The notes under the pieces: generated by a model
Databases searched by the model: none
Told to the model about the DNA's origin: nothing
The model's input: only the letters and a program-made list of their open reading frames with translations
Shown: one piece after another, positions 54,508 through 64,000 of the stretch
How positions within the stretch are numbered: position 1 is the first letter of the stretch
How the letters are laid out: each line of letters starts with the position of its first letter
Assembly (NCBI GenBank): GCA_029717555.1
Contig: JAMDHS010000016.1
Span: 62,001 to 126,000 of the forward strand
DNA: 64,000 nucleotides
Origin: Peribolospora baueri
Taxonomy: Eukaryota; Basidiomycota; Peribolosporomycetes; Peribolosporales; Peribolosporaceae
Reading direction: 5' to 3'
Program-made: the position numbers and the translations under genes

Positions 54508-55925
54508 ATGCAGATCGCCTTTCTCATCTCTCGTCCCATCTCCACGTCACTACCAAGCGTGCTTAGCGTATTGCGCCGTCCGCTCCTCCGCCCAGCAAGT
54601 CCTCTTCGACCCTTCTCCATTGCCATGGCACCCCATACCTCCGCAGCCGCGTCCGACAGCCCCAAGATGCACGCGTTGGCCCGCGCAGGTTTCGACTTTT
54701 CCGGTGCCAATGGTCTGTACGACCGCGCCAGACCCTCCTACCCTCCCTCCTCCATCCACGCCATCTTCAGGGGCGCAGCGGAGGGGAATCAGGACGGAGG
54801 GGGAATTCGGATCGTTGAGCTGGGCAGCGGCACGGGCATTTGCTCGCGAATGCTCCTCTCCCCGCCTCCCCTCCCCGATGTGGATGCGAAGGACGCAGAA
54901 CTTCTGCCCCCGATCGTGAGCCTCACGGCCGTGGAACCGAGCGAAGGCATGCGCAGGCATTTCGCCGAAAACGTACTCGGACGTCAACCGTTCACCAACA
55001 GTCGCGCAGACAAGATCGACCTGAGGTGCGTCGAGGGCACGTTCGAAGACATCCAGGTGGAGGATGGGAGCGCAGACGCCGTCGTTGTTGCACAGGCTTG
55101 GCATTGGTGTATGGATCATGAAAAAGCCCTCGTGAGTGCGCTGCAGGTGCTATAACGCCATTTTTTTCCTCTGACGCTTTCGCTGTCGAGAGGACTCGCC
55201 GTGGGCTTTGACCGCCTGTGCACGATCCATTTGTCTGCTCGTTCATCGGACTCTGACACAGACTTCTATAGCTCGAGTTCTCCGTCCGGGCGGCCTGCTC
55301 GCCCTCATGTGGAACATGGAGGATCGGTGAGCGTCCCTCTATCTTCGATACCTCCCGTGTCTCGCCGTCGCCCGCTTCACTCACTCGTCTTCCCTCTCCT
55401 CCGCCCCTCGCTCCGTCCAGCGACGCTTCCGCATGGGTAGCCTCCGTCCGCGACGCTTACGAACCCTACGAGGGCGGCACGCCCCAGTACAGACTTGGCC
55501 TCTGGCGTGACATGTACTCCGCCAAAGCCATCGCCGCCTTCGACATCCTCCCTTCACAACACGTGTCGCGCAAGATCCCCACGACGGAACAGGGCGTGGT
55601 GGACAGGGTGATGAGCAAGAGCTACGTGTCGGTGTTGGACGAGCGCGAGAAGGGCGAGGTGGAGGCCAAGGTGAGGGAGATTGTGAGGAAGGGGGAGGGA
55701 AAGGTGTGGATCGACGAGGGGCAAGGCGTATTCGAGTATCCTTATCAGGTAAGAAGCCGCTCCGGTAGCGCGGCCGGCCGGTAAGCCTTGCTTGTCCAGC
55801 GATGCTAGTGTCGGTCGTAAGGTCATTGGTTTCTGACATGCTTCTCCCCTATCCGCTCGGGCGCCCCGCGCGACGCGACAACACAGACAGATCTCATCCT
55901 CCTGCGCAAGAAGGAAGTCAACTAA
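54508..55925 (+). CDS. Class I SAM-dependent methyltransferase, possibly mitochondrial
   Basis: Four exons: 54508 to about 55132, 55262-55326, 55421-55748 and 55887-55925. The first 40 residues (MQIAFLISRPISTSLPSVLS, then LRRPLLRPASPLRPFSIA) lack acidic residues and look like a mitochondrial presequence; a second Met at 54625 could give a cytosolic form. FSGANGLYDRARPSYP precedes motif I, IRIVELGSGTGICSRMLL. Then come LTAVEPSEGMRRHF (motif II), EDGSADAVVVAQAWHWC and the spliced ALTSIARVLRPGGLLALMWN, all typical of type-11 methyltransferases. The distal part (AYEPYEGGTPQYRLGLWR) resembles small-molecule methyltransferases of fungi. It ends TDLILLRKKEVN. Substrate unknown. Confidence 0.83.
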
Positions 55926-56414
55926 ACGCTCGCTTTCATTCGAATTCAACTCCCATCATCAGCTTCTCTTTAAAATTATACCATGTTTGCATTCCCCTCT
56001 GCAATTTCTCGCGGTGGAATAGAAAGACTGAGATGATGTGATGTGATGTGATGCGATTGTGACTCTGCCAAAGGTGGTCACGTCATGTCCAAGCGGCGAG
56101 GCACACAAGCTCATGCTCGCCGCCGAGAAGGAGGGTTGGAAAGTGAGCGGAAGATGTATTTTTTTTTCTTTTTTTACTAGACCTGTCTGGTCGGTTCTGG
56201 CAGCGCAGATACCGCCAGCCGTCGAACACCCAGCCATGACCACAGAAAACGTTTCACAGCGGGCGGTGTGACCTCGCCGCCTTTTGGGTAGAGTTCCGAG
56301 TTATACATTATGAAGGGCTAGACATTATAAAAGTCATCTCACGATATTAAAAGGAAGCTTAATAATATTAATGATGAGAGAAGATAGTCTTGCCCGCGCG
56401 CCCCACGTGAATAG
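55926..56414. other. Intergenic region between convergent genes
   Basis: About 0.49 kb with a TGATG pentanucleotide array at about 56030-56055 and A/T-rich sequence at 56330-56380 that would suit polyadenylation of the flanking convergent genes. No gene was recognised. Confidence 0.45.
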
Positions 56415-58999
56415 TCAATACTGGAGGTATGCGATAGCAAGCAGCGGGAAGCCAGTCAAGAGGCCGCACCAGAAGATGGTGTTGCCCAACACCTCGTTGT
56501 TCCTGATGAACGGAAGTTGGCCGAGCATGATGAGCGGGAGTTGAAGCATCTGTTCATTTGTGAGAGGGGCAAGTGACGAGCGAGCGAGTTGAGCAGGATC
56601 CAAAGTCGGGCCAGTGAATCAGTGAGACCTTCGACCACTCAGGCTATCGGAAATACCAGACCCGTCACCCAGTAGGACACGTATCCGCGGAACTGAGTCG
56701 ATACGCTCATTATCACTCACCTGCATAGAGAACAAGTACATCCTGACCTTGCCGCTCACGATGGCCATCACGAGCTCGTGCACAAGCGCGGAGAGGAGGA
56801 AGGTAAGGAAGATGGCTGTCGACTTGGAAAGCTTGTAGGCCGAGATGGTGGAGGCGTACACGTGGCGAAGGAGGAAGGTGTGCACGGGCTTGTTCCACCG
56901 GCGCGAGAACTGGTCCATCGACGTGCTGTTCCACCAGTCCTGGTAGAACTCGCGGTCCGCGAAGCTGGCGAGCGGATCGGCGGATCGGCGAGGAAGGGCA
57001 GGAGCGAGGAGCGTCAGCGCGACCGTCTCTCACATCGCAACGTTGAACCTGACACAAAATACACACTAAGTAATCTCGGCAAAGGCGTTGCAGATACACT
57101 CAAAGATGATGTAAAAAATGAGCAAGTAGTTGGCCATCATAGGCAACGCGAGCTCAACGAACGTCTTGAGGAACGGCGAGTCCGGGCCCGGCTGGTGGGG
57201 GATGATCCATCGCTCGGTGATGATGTAGATCACGCTGAAGGTGCCAAACGTCGCTAGCGTCTTCTCCATCACGTAGAGCGGACGGATGCTGTGTGAAGAC
57301 GAGCGAATTGGCGAAGGAGATAGTCGTCAGCGAGCGCTGATGTCGGCGGATCACGGCAGCGCTACGATAGTGACTCTGAAAGCCCCACCTCTGCGTTCTC
57401 GGATACTCCAAATCATACACCAAAGTCGGGATGAGCAGGTAATCGGCAAAGTTGTAAAAGGTCAAGTTTTCCGGGTACGTGACCCTACTCTTGGCCCCGT
57501 CGAACCCTACGCTCGTGAGCTCCTCGTCGAGCTGCTCCACCTCCTTCGCTATCTTGCCCACATCGTGGTCCGGGTGGAAGCAGAGCGGGTGGGGGTTCCG
57601 AGCGGGTGCAGGCGAGACGTCTGAGGTCGAGACACTTCCGCCGACGGGGCCCTGTGTCGCCGCGAGGGTGTTGGCGGGCGCTGAGCCAGGACCGGAACGA
57701 CGACGGAGGCGTGTCGCGGAGTCGTCGACGTCGTTCGACGATGTCCTTCCTTCTTCTCCTCCTCCCGCAGCCGATGGCCCCTCCCCGTCATCCTCGTTCT
57801 CGGTCGGCTTTGGTCGAGCTTCCAGAGCCGCCGCCATTGCCTTTTCCATAGCTTGTTCACCCGCCCCGTACAACTTCGTCAGGCGTGCTTTGAGCTTTTT
57901 CTCGAGAGCGATGCGACGAAGATATAGATCGGAAAGGTAGCCATTGGTGGCGGTGTAGGAGTGGATCTTCATGAGCATGCATAGGCTGTGGAGCGTGAAG
58001 AAGCCAGATTGCACCCAGGGCCATTTCCTGTTGTAGATCGTAGAGGACGCGCGAAATGAGAGATATCAACGAAAGGGTGACTCCACCTCAGGTAAGAAGG
58101 GAGAAGACGACGAACCGATAGAAGGTGAAGCGGATGGCAGTGAGCAGAAAGGCGGTCTGGTAGACGTGCTGGATGACAATGCCCGTCGAGTAGTACCGGA
58201 TCCAGCCTTTCTTCAACAACTTGGCAAAGGGCACGCAGATGAACATGCTTCCGACCATGACGGCATCCGAAAGCGCCAGCGTCTTTCCGTCCTTGCTGAA
58301 GAGCGTTGCGAACCTGAGCGTGAGGATATGGCCCGTCTGCTGATACGTGGTGGAGAAGGTGGAAAGCATGGCGAGGAAGATGGCGATCCAGAAAAGGGTG
58401 TAGAACCCTCGGAAAGGGTCCTTACCCGACGCTGAGTTGTACCGGTCAAAGTGCGAGTGGCGCGGGGCGAAGGTGACCTTGACTTTTTTGTGCTTCTTGT
58501 TCGCCGACACCACCGGGCGGAGGTGTACGCTGCCGTTCGAGCCAACTTTGTGAGTGACGCCTGCAGATGGGGGTCGACAGGGGTGGTGGGGAGCGAAGGT
58601 GGAACTCAGCAAGTTGGAATAGAAGGATGGACGACGGCGCAGCGGCAGATGGCGCCTCTCTCTTCTTCTGTCGGTCCACTCACCTTTGGTACCCCAATGG
58701 GTAACCTCAGTAGTACTGCTCTCCTTGTCAGGGACGGTGGTAGTGACAGTAGTCGTTATTCTCTGGTCCGGTAGCGACCCCTCACTATCGCTCGCAGCCG
58801 ACATGCTCAGGCCAGACTCGGACAAAGGCGTCGACTCGCCGGATGCGCCGCCGCCGCCGCCGCCGCGCGGGTGGAGGGAAGGGTTGTTCAGGTGCCCGAA
58901 GGAGGCGTTAGAGTGTGGTATTTTTGGAAAGCTGCTGGATGTGGACCTGACTCTGACCACGTCTGGCGGGAGATCTGGTTCGGATATGGCGAGTGGCAT
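56415..58999 (-). CDS. ARE2: Sterol O-acyltransferase (MBOAT family)
   Basis: This ER enzyme esterifies sterols with fatty acyl-CoA for storage in lipid droplets. The start at 58999 gives a Ser/Gly-rich cytosolic N-terminus (MPLAISEPDLPPDVV) with a six-Gly run. The membrane part begins FRGFYTLFWIAIFLAMLSTF. Then come KWPWVQSGFFTLHSLCMLMK, IHSYTATNGYLSDLYLRRIA, YPENLTFYNFADYLLIPTLV and FGTFSVIYIITERWIIP. The MBOAT signature is FYQDWWNSTSMDQFSRRWNK, and the active-site His lies in SALVHELVMAIVSGKVRMYL. The last exon is LPLIMLGQLPFIRNNEVLGN, ending AIAYLQY at 56415. A cytosolic loop of about 130 residues rich in Glu, Ser and Pro sits between two membrane segments. About six introns. ARE1 and ARE2 cannot be told apart here. 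Confidence 0.9.
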
Positions 59000-59575
59000 G
59001 GCGATAGGATGCGATCTGAGCGATCGTCGAGGAGGTGGTGGGAAGAGAAGGACGAGGAAGGAGTGGGCGGTGGTGGCGAGAAGGTGTTGTACGTCAACTG
59101 CGATCGTCGCCTTCGTTTTTGTCTTGCTCGTCTTTGTCTTCGTCGTCGTCGTCTCTATCTTCTTCTTCTTCTTTCTAACCGTTCCTAACTCTCTGCCGTT
59201 ATTCGTACCTCACTCCATAACTCTATTCCCTCGTCGTCATCGTGCCTCTCCATCCTGAAAGATCGGCGATGATCACGCGTATGGTTGGTTGAACTTCCGC
59301 AGCACGATATGGCACGTGCACGGCGCGGGGACGCAACCAAGCCAAGACTGGACAAGATCACACATCATATTGCTACAGAGAAGGACTTGGGGCCGCGGGC
59401 CGAGAGGGATAAAACATCGAAGAAGGGGGGTAAGACAGAATGTATTGGAACAGGAAGCGATGACGGACATGGGTGCCCGGCGGCCGGTTGACGGGGCTAC
59501 GAATGCGTGACAGACATTGGGGCGAGAGCGGACATCGGACATCGGGCAGGTTATTTTCGTGGTCCTCAGGGCCAC
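59000..59575. other. Intergenic region between sterol acyltransferase and PCMT genes
   Basis: About 0.58 kb. The left part, read on the minus strand, is the sterol acyltransferase promoter and purine-rich leader (long GAA/GAC-type runs near 59130-59180). The right part is the 3' region of the PCMT gene. No gene was recognised. Confidence 0.4.
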
Positions 59576-61476
59576 TGCGCAGACCTGTCGGTGAGGGGAA
59601 CGTACTGCAAGAGCAAGGCAATGGCATCAAATGGGATATCGAATGGGACGGACATCAGTTGCCATACCCCTTAGAATACACCGGCCAAGAGCAAAGACGA
59701 GAGCGCCTCATGCCAAAGGTGTCCCACGACCGTCTGCTGCTCACCATGACCCCAAACAGCTTCTTCTGGGTTACCTTCCCACTTTCGTCCTTGTCCACCT
59801 GTACCATCGTCTGCGAAATGTCGCCCACGGGGATGAACATCCGCCCCGGTGAGGCCAGTTGCTCTACCAGCTTCGGTGGCACCGAGGGCGCCGCTGCCCC
59901 GACATGGATTGCCGAGTAAGGTGCTGCGGGCGGGTAGCCTGGAGAAAGGAAGGGAAAGAGTGGTGTAAAAGACCGTATGGGTAAATCTGAGCTTTCGAGA
60001 GGATACAACGTCGTTCACCGGGCGCACAGGCGTGCAATGGGTGCTATGCATGACTGGGGGTGCTATGCATGACTGGGAACCCTGCGCTCACCTTGACGGC
60101 CGTCCCCCGTCACCATCTCGATAACGCCTTTCTTCAAAGCCTCTCCTAGACCTGTGTATCAGGGAAGACGCAATACCAGCGACGAGGGTCAACGCGCTGA
60201 GCACCCTTTCAATCCAAACGCGCAGAAGTGCAGAACGCCGATTGGCACGCCGCTCACCGTCCTTCTCCAGGTTGCGCTTGCTCTGTTCCACCAGACCCTC
60301 GATGTGGTCGATGCCTACAACCTTGCCTCCCGGCTGGACCAGATGATAAAAGATCGCAGCCGTGTAGCCGCTGCCAGAGCCGACATCCTAGCAAGATGTT
60401 CGCGTGATGGAGAGTGAGCACGAAGCGATACCGAGTCCTTCCTTTCAAATATCGCCCGCCCTCTCCCTCTCGGAAAACCGGCTTCTCACAAGAACTCTGG
60501 AGCCCGGCTGGAGGAAAGGCAGAAGGTTCTCCGCAGCATGCGCATGCTGTATTCGAGTCGGAGAGGTGGAGATGTCCGTACACGATGTGCGTGTTAGCAG
60601 TGGGACGCCGCCTCCCTTACCCCACCCGATGGCTCACCATGTGTGGCGCGGAGATGGTGGCTCCAAATCCGATAGGCCTGGTTGAGCAACCGCGCGCGGG
60701 GGCCAAAAGCAAAAACACGAAGGAAAGACGTCCGTTGCGTCTCGATGAGCTTCGAGTCTCCCGCGGAGAGCGCCATCAGGCGTGCAGAGAACGCGCGACT
60801 GTGGGGACGCACTGAGGGCTGTCCTCATACGCGGCCTCCTTTGTAGGGACGTAGGCGGCGCGATCCACCTTTTTCATCGCCTGGATGCAGAGCACATGCG
60901 AGAGGGACATCAACAGAACGAAGACATCAGCCACAAAGCTCCTCCTTTTCATCATCCACAGGCGCATTGACTCCACATCAGTAACTGGAACGAGGATGCT
61001 CGCCTCGGCAACGCGAGGCGACTTGATGAGCCCGGAGGCCACCATGTTGGAGATGAGCTGTGGTACAAAATAAACAGATTTAGAAACAACAAGGATCGAG
61101 TGAGGCCTGGAGCCCAGTGGGTTGCAAAAGCGTCAGACTCCCGAGATGCATAGGACGGCGCGAGAACCGTCTTTCCTCCTCCGTCCTGAGGAGCAAGCGG
61201 TGACAGCCAGTTTGAAGCCCATCCGTTCTTTGCACAAAAGCGCACCGCGCTACCGTCGCCGAGTTCAGAGCCTTCGTGTGCCGCTCTAAGTCGGCACTCC
61301 TGACCCCGCACCCCACCTCCCTATTCCAGATCCGCCAAGTCCACCTCCGGCCTCCTCCTCCATCTTCGTCCCCGCCCCTCTCAAACACGCACAGCCCGCA
61401 CAGCACAACACAACACCGCACGCCCTACCTGAATACTCACCTCCGCGTTACTAGATCCAGAACACCTCCACGCCAT
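59576..61476 (-). CDS. PCMT: Protein-L-isoaspartate (D-aspartate) O-methyltransferase
   Basis: The enzyme repairs aged proteins by methylating isoaspartyl residues with S-adenosylmethionine. Exon 1 from 61476 is [12 protein letters not shown], a hallmark start. It joins [18 protein letters not shown], then through a GC-AG intron (61003-60881) [72 protein letters not shown] (SAM motif I), [52 protein letters not shown], and [14 protein letters not shown] follow. A short last exon [12 protein letters not shown] ends at 59576. Nine exons; each join was checked for frame. All signature motifs are present and the length (about 240 residues) is normal. Confidence 0.92.
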
Positions 61477-62255
61477 GGTTCCGAACAAAACGCTTACAAG
61501 GCAATTTCGGAAGCTGGAGGCGAAAGTGGGGAGCAAGTGAATGGTTGCGGGAGGGGAGAGCCGCCTGCTGATTTGTTCTCAAGACAAGACGGCCGAAGCA
61601 GGCCAGTTCCGTGACGCTGGGCAGTGGATGTGAGATATCTGCCACACGTACTCGGTCAGATGACTCTGAGATAGTGGGATACGAAAGGGCGACCTGTGGG
61701 GCCGACGAGATGACCGCGTGGTTGATCAGAACATTACGTAAGCATATGTCGAGCGCCGCAACGCTCGGCTCGCTATCAACGTCCAGTCTGTTAATTCGGC
61801 TACCTCTAGGCGGCATCAACGGGGGTCACTGATGGATGACATTGACAGAGAGCAACCCTGAAGCAACCTGGGCAGGGTTTGGTAAGTTATGCACGCAAAT
61901 ACGGTGAAAGGGAAAAAAAAAAGAAACAAAAGGAGAAGGGGAAGGAAATGGTAAGGATCGGGAAAGGGGATGAGGTAGGTCTAATCGTCGTAAGGCGGGG
62001 TACTACTGCTAACTGCGTGACGACCACACTTTTTATCAGGAGAGTGAAATCCACAGGAGAATTTTGAACATGGGAGAAACCATGAAGGGAAAGGGGTAGT
62101 GATGTAATGAATACATACGATGGCGTCGGATTGGACGAGGCGCGTCCGACGGAAGTAGACCTCCACGAAGGGTCATTCATTGAGCGAGCGCACCGACCGC
62201 GGCTCCAACCTCTCACAACTGCACTCGCACGACACTCATGCGAGGAAGACCTCTC
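61477..62255. other. Intergenic region between PCMT and ornithine decarboxylase genes
   Basis: About 0.78 kb. It contains the PCMT promoter and the 3' region of ornithine decarboxylase. A purine-rich stretch (GGGAAAAAAAAAGAAAC) lies near 61908. A minus-strand frame extending upstream from the PCMT first exon to 61819 has no family resemblance and is probably chance. Confidence 0.4.
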
Positions 62256-64000
62256 TCAAGCGCCCAGCCTGAGAAGCTCCCTGACGGCCATCGCGGCCTC
62301 TCCCTCCTCCCCGACCGTGTAGCGCACCTCGCTCTTCTTGAGCCCATTGAACTGGGACGCGGCGCAGATGGTGTAGGCTCCCATGTCCTCAAATGCTAGC
62401 CAGTCGCCCACGTCCAAGTCCGCCGGCAGGTAGGCGATCTCGCGCACGCAGTCGATCGAGTCGCACGTCGGGCCCCAAACGGAGCAGGGGATGAGAGCGC
62501 CCGATGCGGTCTTTCCCGTCGTCTTATCCTCCCCTTGGACGTCTTCGTGTCTAGTCCAGCTGCTGTTGAAGCGACGGCGAGCGTCGAGGAGCTCCGGGGA
62601 GAGACCGGGGGCGGCGATGGAGGGGTCGTAGACAAAATTGCCATGGAGTGTGAGCACTTTCGGGTGCACGACCTGGTGATCAAACATGATGCAGTTGAAC
62701 GCGCCGTAGACTCCTTCGTTGGCGTAGTCTGATGAGGAAGGAAGATGACCAAGAAAGAGGAAGAAGCAGGGACGGGAATAGCGAGATGAGTTTGCGAGTT
62801 GATGACCCATACGGCAGCGGAGACAGGCGGACAACTTACACATCACCAGAGGCTCTTCCTTCGCCTCGTCAGCTTGACCTTTGGTCTCGATCTCGGTCTC
62901 GTCAACGAGAGCAGGAGGCTCAGGCCTCGCACTCTCCACGACCTCGATTTCCTCCGCTTCGGACACTCCTCCTCTTCCAACGTCCTCGTCGTCCTCGATG
63001 CCCAACACGCTCCTCCGAGCGATGATGTTGGCGGCAAGCGTGAAAGCCTTGCTAACGTAGTACCTCCCTGGTTCGGCGATGATCCTCACCCCGTCGGGCG
63101 AGTCGGCCTCCGTGCCCCCGGGGCCGAAGAGGCTGTCGGGGAAGAACTCCTGCAAAGCCGGACGGAGCACTTGGGCGATCTTCTCGAAGTTGTCGTGCCC
63201 GTATCCACCTCCCACGTCAAGGAGGCTGAATCGGTAGCCGGCGTCCTTACCCATGTCGAACGCAGCGCGAGCGCGTCGGAGAGCGTCGATGAAGCTCGTC
63301 GGGTCGTAGCAACCCGACCCAACGTGGAAGCTGACGCCCACGACGTCGAGATCAAGTTGCTTGGCGGCACGGAGGAGACGGGGCACGTTCTCGAGAGGCG
63401 AACCGAACTTGAGGCCGAGTTTGCAAAGCGACTTGGAGTCATCAGTGAGGATACGTACGACGAGCTGGGCACGAGGGTGGAAGCGTGCAATCTTGCGTAG
63501 CTCGTCGACGTTGTCGAACGTCGTCAGACGGACGCCCGCCCTGGCCGCGTGGCGGACGAAGGAACCCGCCTTGCAGGGGTTGGCGTAGATGATGCGAGAG
63601 GGGTCGACGCCGAGGTCGAGCACCGACTGGATCTCCCCGTTCGAGGCGCAGTCGAATCCGGCCCCGCACGCCGCGAGCAGGCGCAAAACATACGGGTCGG
63701 GGTTGCACTTGACAGCTAGTAGGAGAGAGGCCGACATTAGGCCAGTCATCCGATCAGCGGCGGCCCACCAGCACATCCGGCACATAATCAGCCTGCTCGA
63801 TCGAACGCGGGCTTACCATAGAAAGGCTCAACACGAGGGAGATGCTTCATCCACCTCTGATGCTGCATATACACCTCTCCGAGGTCAGCAATGAAAAATG
63901 CACTCTCGCCGTTCTCCTCACAGCTGTGGAGGTCGATGTCCCTCAGGTAGCTATGCAGTCGGTCGCGCACCGAGCCATCGTAGACTGGCTCCAGCGGTGG
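62256..64000 (-). CDS. SPE1: Ornithine decarboxylase (5' end outside window)
   Basis: This PLP enzyme converts ornithine to putrescine, the first and rate-limiting step of polyamine synthesis. The right edge reads VRDRLHSYLRDIDLHSCEEN, then SAFFIADLGEVYMQHQRWMK and PRVEPFY. After an intron (about 63815-63717) AVKCNPDPYVLRLLAACG carries the PLP-binding Lys. Further motifs: GFDCASNGEIQSVLDLGVDP, IIYANPCK, VVGVSFHVGSGC, LLDVGGGYGHDNFEKIA, RIIAEPGRYYVSKAFTLA, and WGPTCDSIDCVREIAYLPAD with the catalytic Cys. It ends LLRLGA at 62256. An acidic insert of about 55 residues (EDDEDVGRGGVSEAEEIEVV and on) lies before DYANEGVYGAFNCIMFDHQV, larger than in most homologues. All catalytic residues in view are intact; about three introns are visible. 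Confidence 0.92.

Noticed and set aside
54508-64000. A metabolic gene cluster linking the SAM methyltransferase, PCMT and ornithine decarboxylase
   Set aside because: They share only a cofactor theme; strands differ and each neighbour is an ordinary housekeeping gene.

Overview
This window is nuclear DNA of a GC-rich, intron-dense fungus, most probably a basidiomycete. The evidence is genes split by many short GT-AG introns of roughly 55-140 nt, a few GC-AG introns, start codons alone on their own exon, and a clearly fungal gene set (Vid27, ARE-type sterol acyltransferase, HUT1, a secreted GMC oxidoreductase). Pucciniomycotina or Ustilaginomycotina would fit, but the lineage cannot be fixed from the sequence alone. 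Gene models below were spliced by eye; outer limits and reading frames are more reliable than every internal splice site.

Layout from left to right. 1-8 kb, all minus strand: an NAD(P)-dependent epimerase-like protein running off the left edge, a secreted GMC oxidoreductase, and a low-complexity protein that has a paralogue at 37-39 kb. 8.9-16 kb, plus: TFIIF alpha (RAP74), a 2.2-kb microsatellite-rich gap, and a polyglutamine protein of unknown function. 16.5-22.3 kb, minus: a large Ser/Pro-rich protein with a KEN box and a Tra2-like RRM/SR splicing factor. The latter shares a 305-bp divergent promoter with ribosomal protein eL18 (22.6-24 kb, plus). 25.7-27.8 kb: a secreted, probably GPI-anchored six-hairpin glycosidase. 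28.2-33.7 kb, minus: an EXPERA-like ER membrane protein, the proteasome shuttle DDI1, and the ER UDP-galactose transporter HUT1. 34-37 kb: a doubtful small secreted protein and a shortened Y-family DNA polymerase iota-like gene. 37.2-38.8 kb, minus: a CsbD/LEA-like protein. 40.3-47.2 kb, plus: VID27 and a membrane-anchored, apparently inactive acyl-CoA-synthetase-like protein. 47.4-50.2 kb: a rearranged Penelope-like retroelement ending in a 133-bp foldback repeat. 50.6-64 kb: RNase H2 subunit C, an aldo-keto reductase, tRNA-Arg(CCG), a SAM methyltransferase, sterol O-acyltransferase, protein-L-isoaspartate methyltransferase, and ornithine decarboxylase running off the right edge.

The genes are mostly housekeeping (transcription, splicing, translation, protein repair, ubiquitin shuttling, lipid and polyamine metabolism) and do not form an evident cluster or pathway. 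I found no convincing new multi-gene system. The points most worth a second look are the rearranged Penelope-like element with its perfect-looking hairpin and telomere-like seam, the diverged paralogue pair at 7 and 38 kb, the shortened polymerase iota gene, the catalytically incomplete acyl-CoA synthetase, and two large proteins of unknown function.
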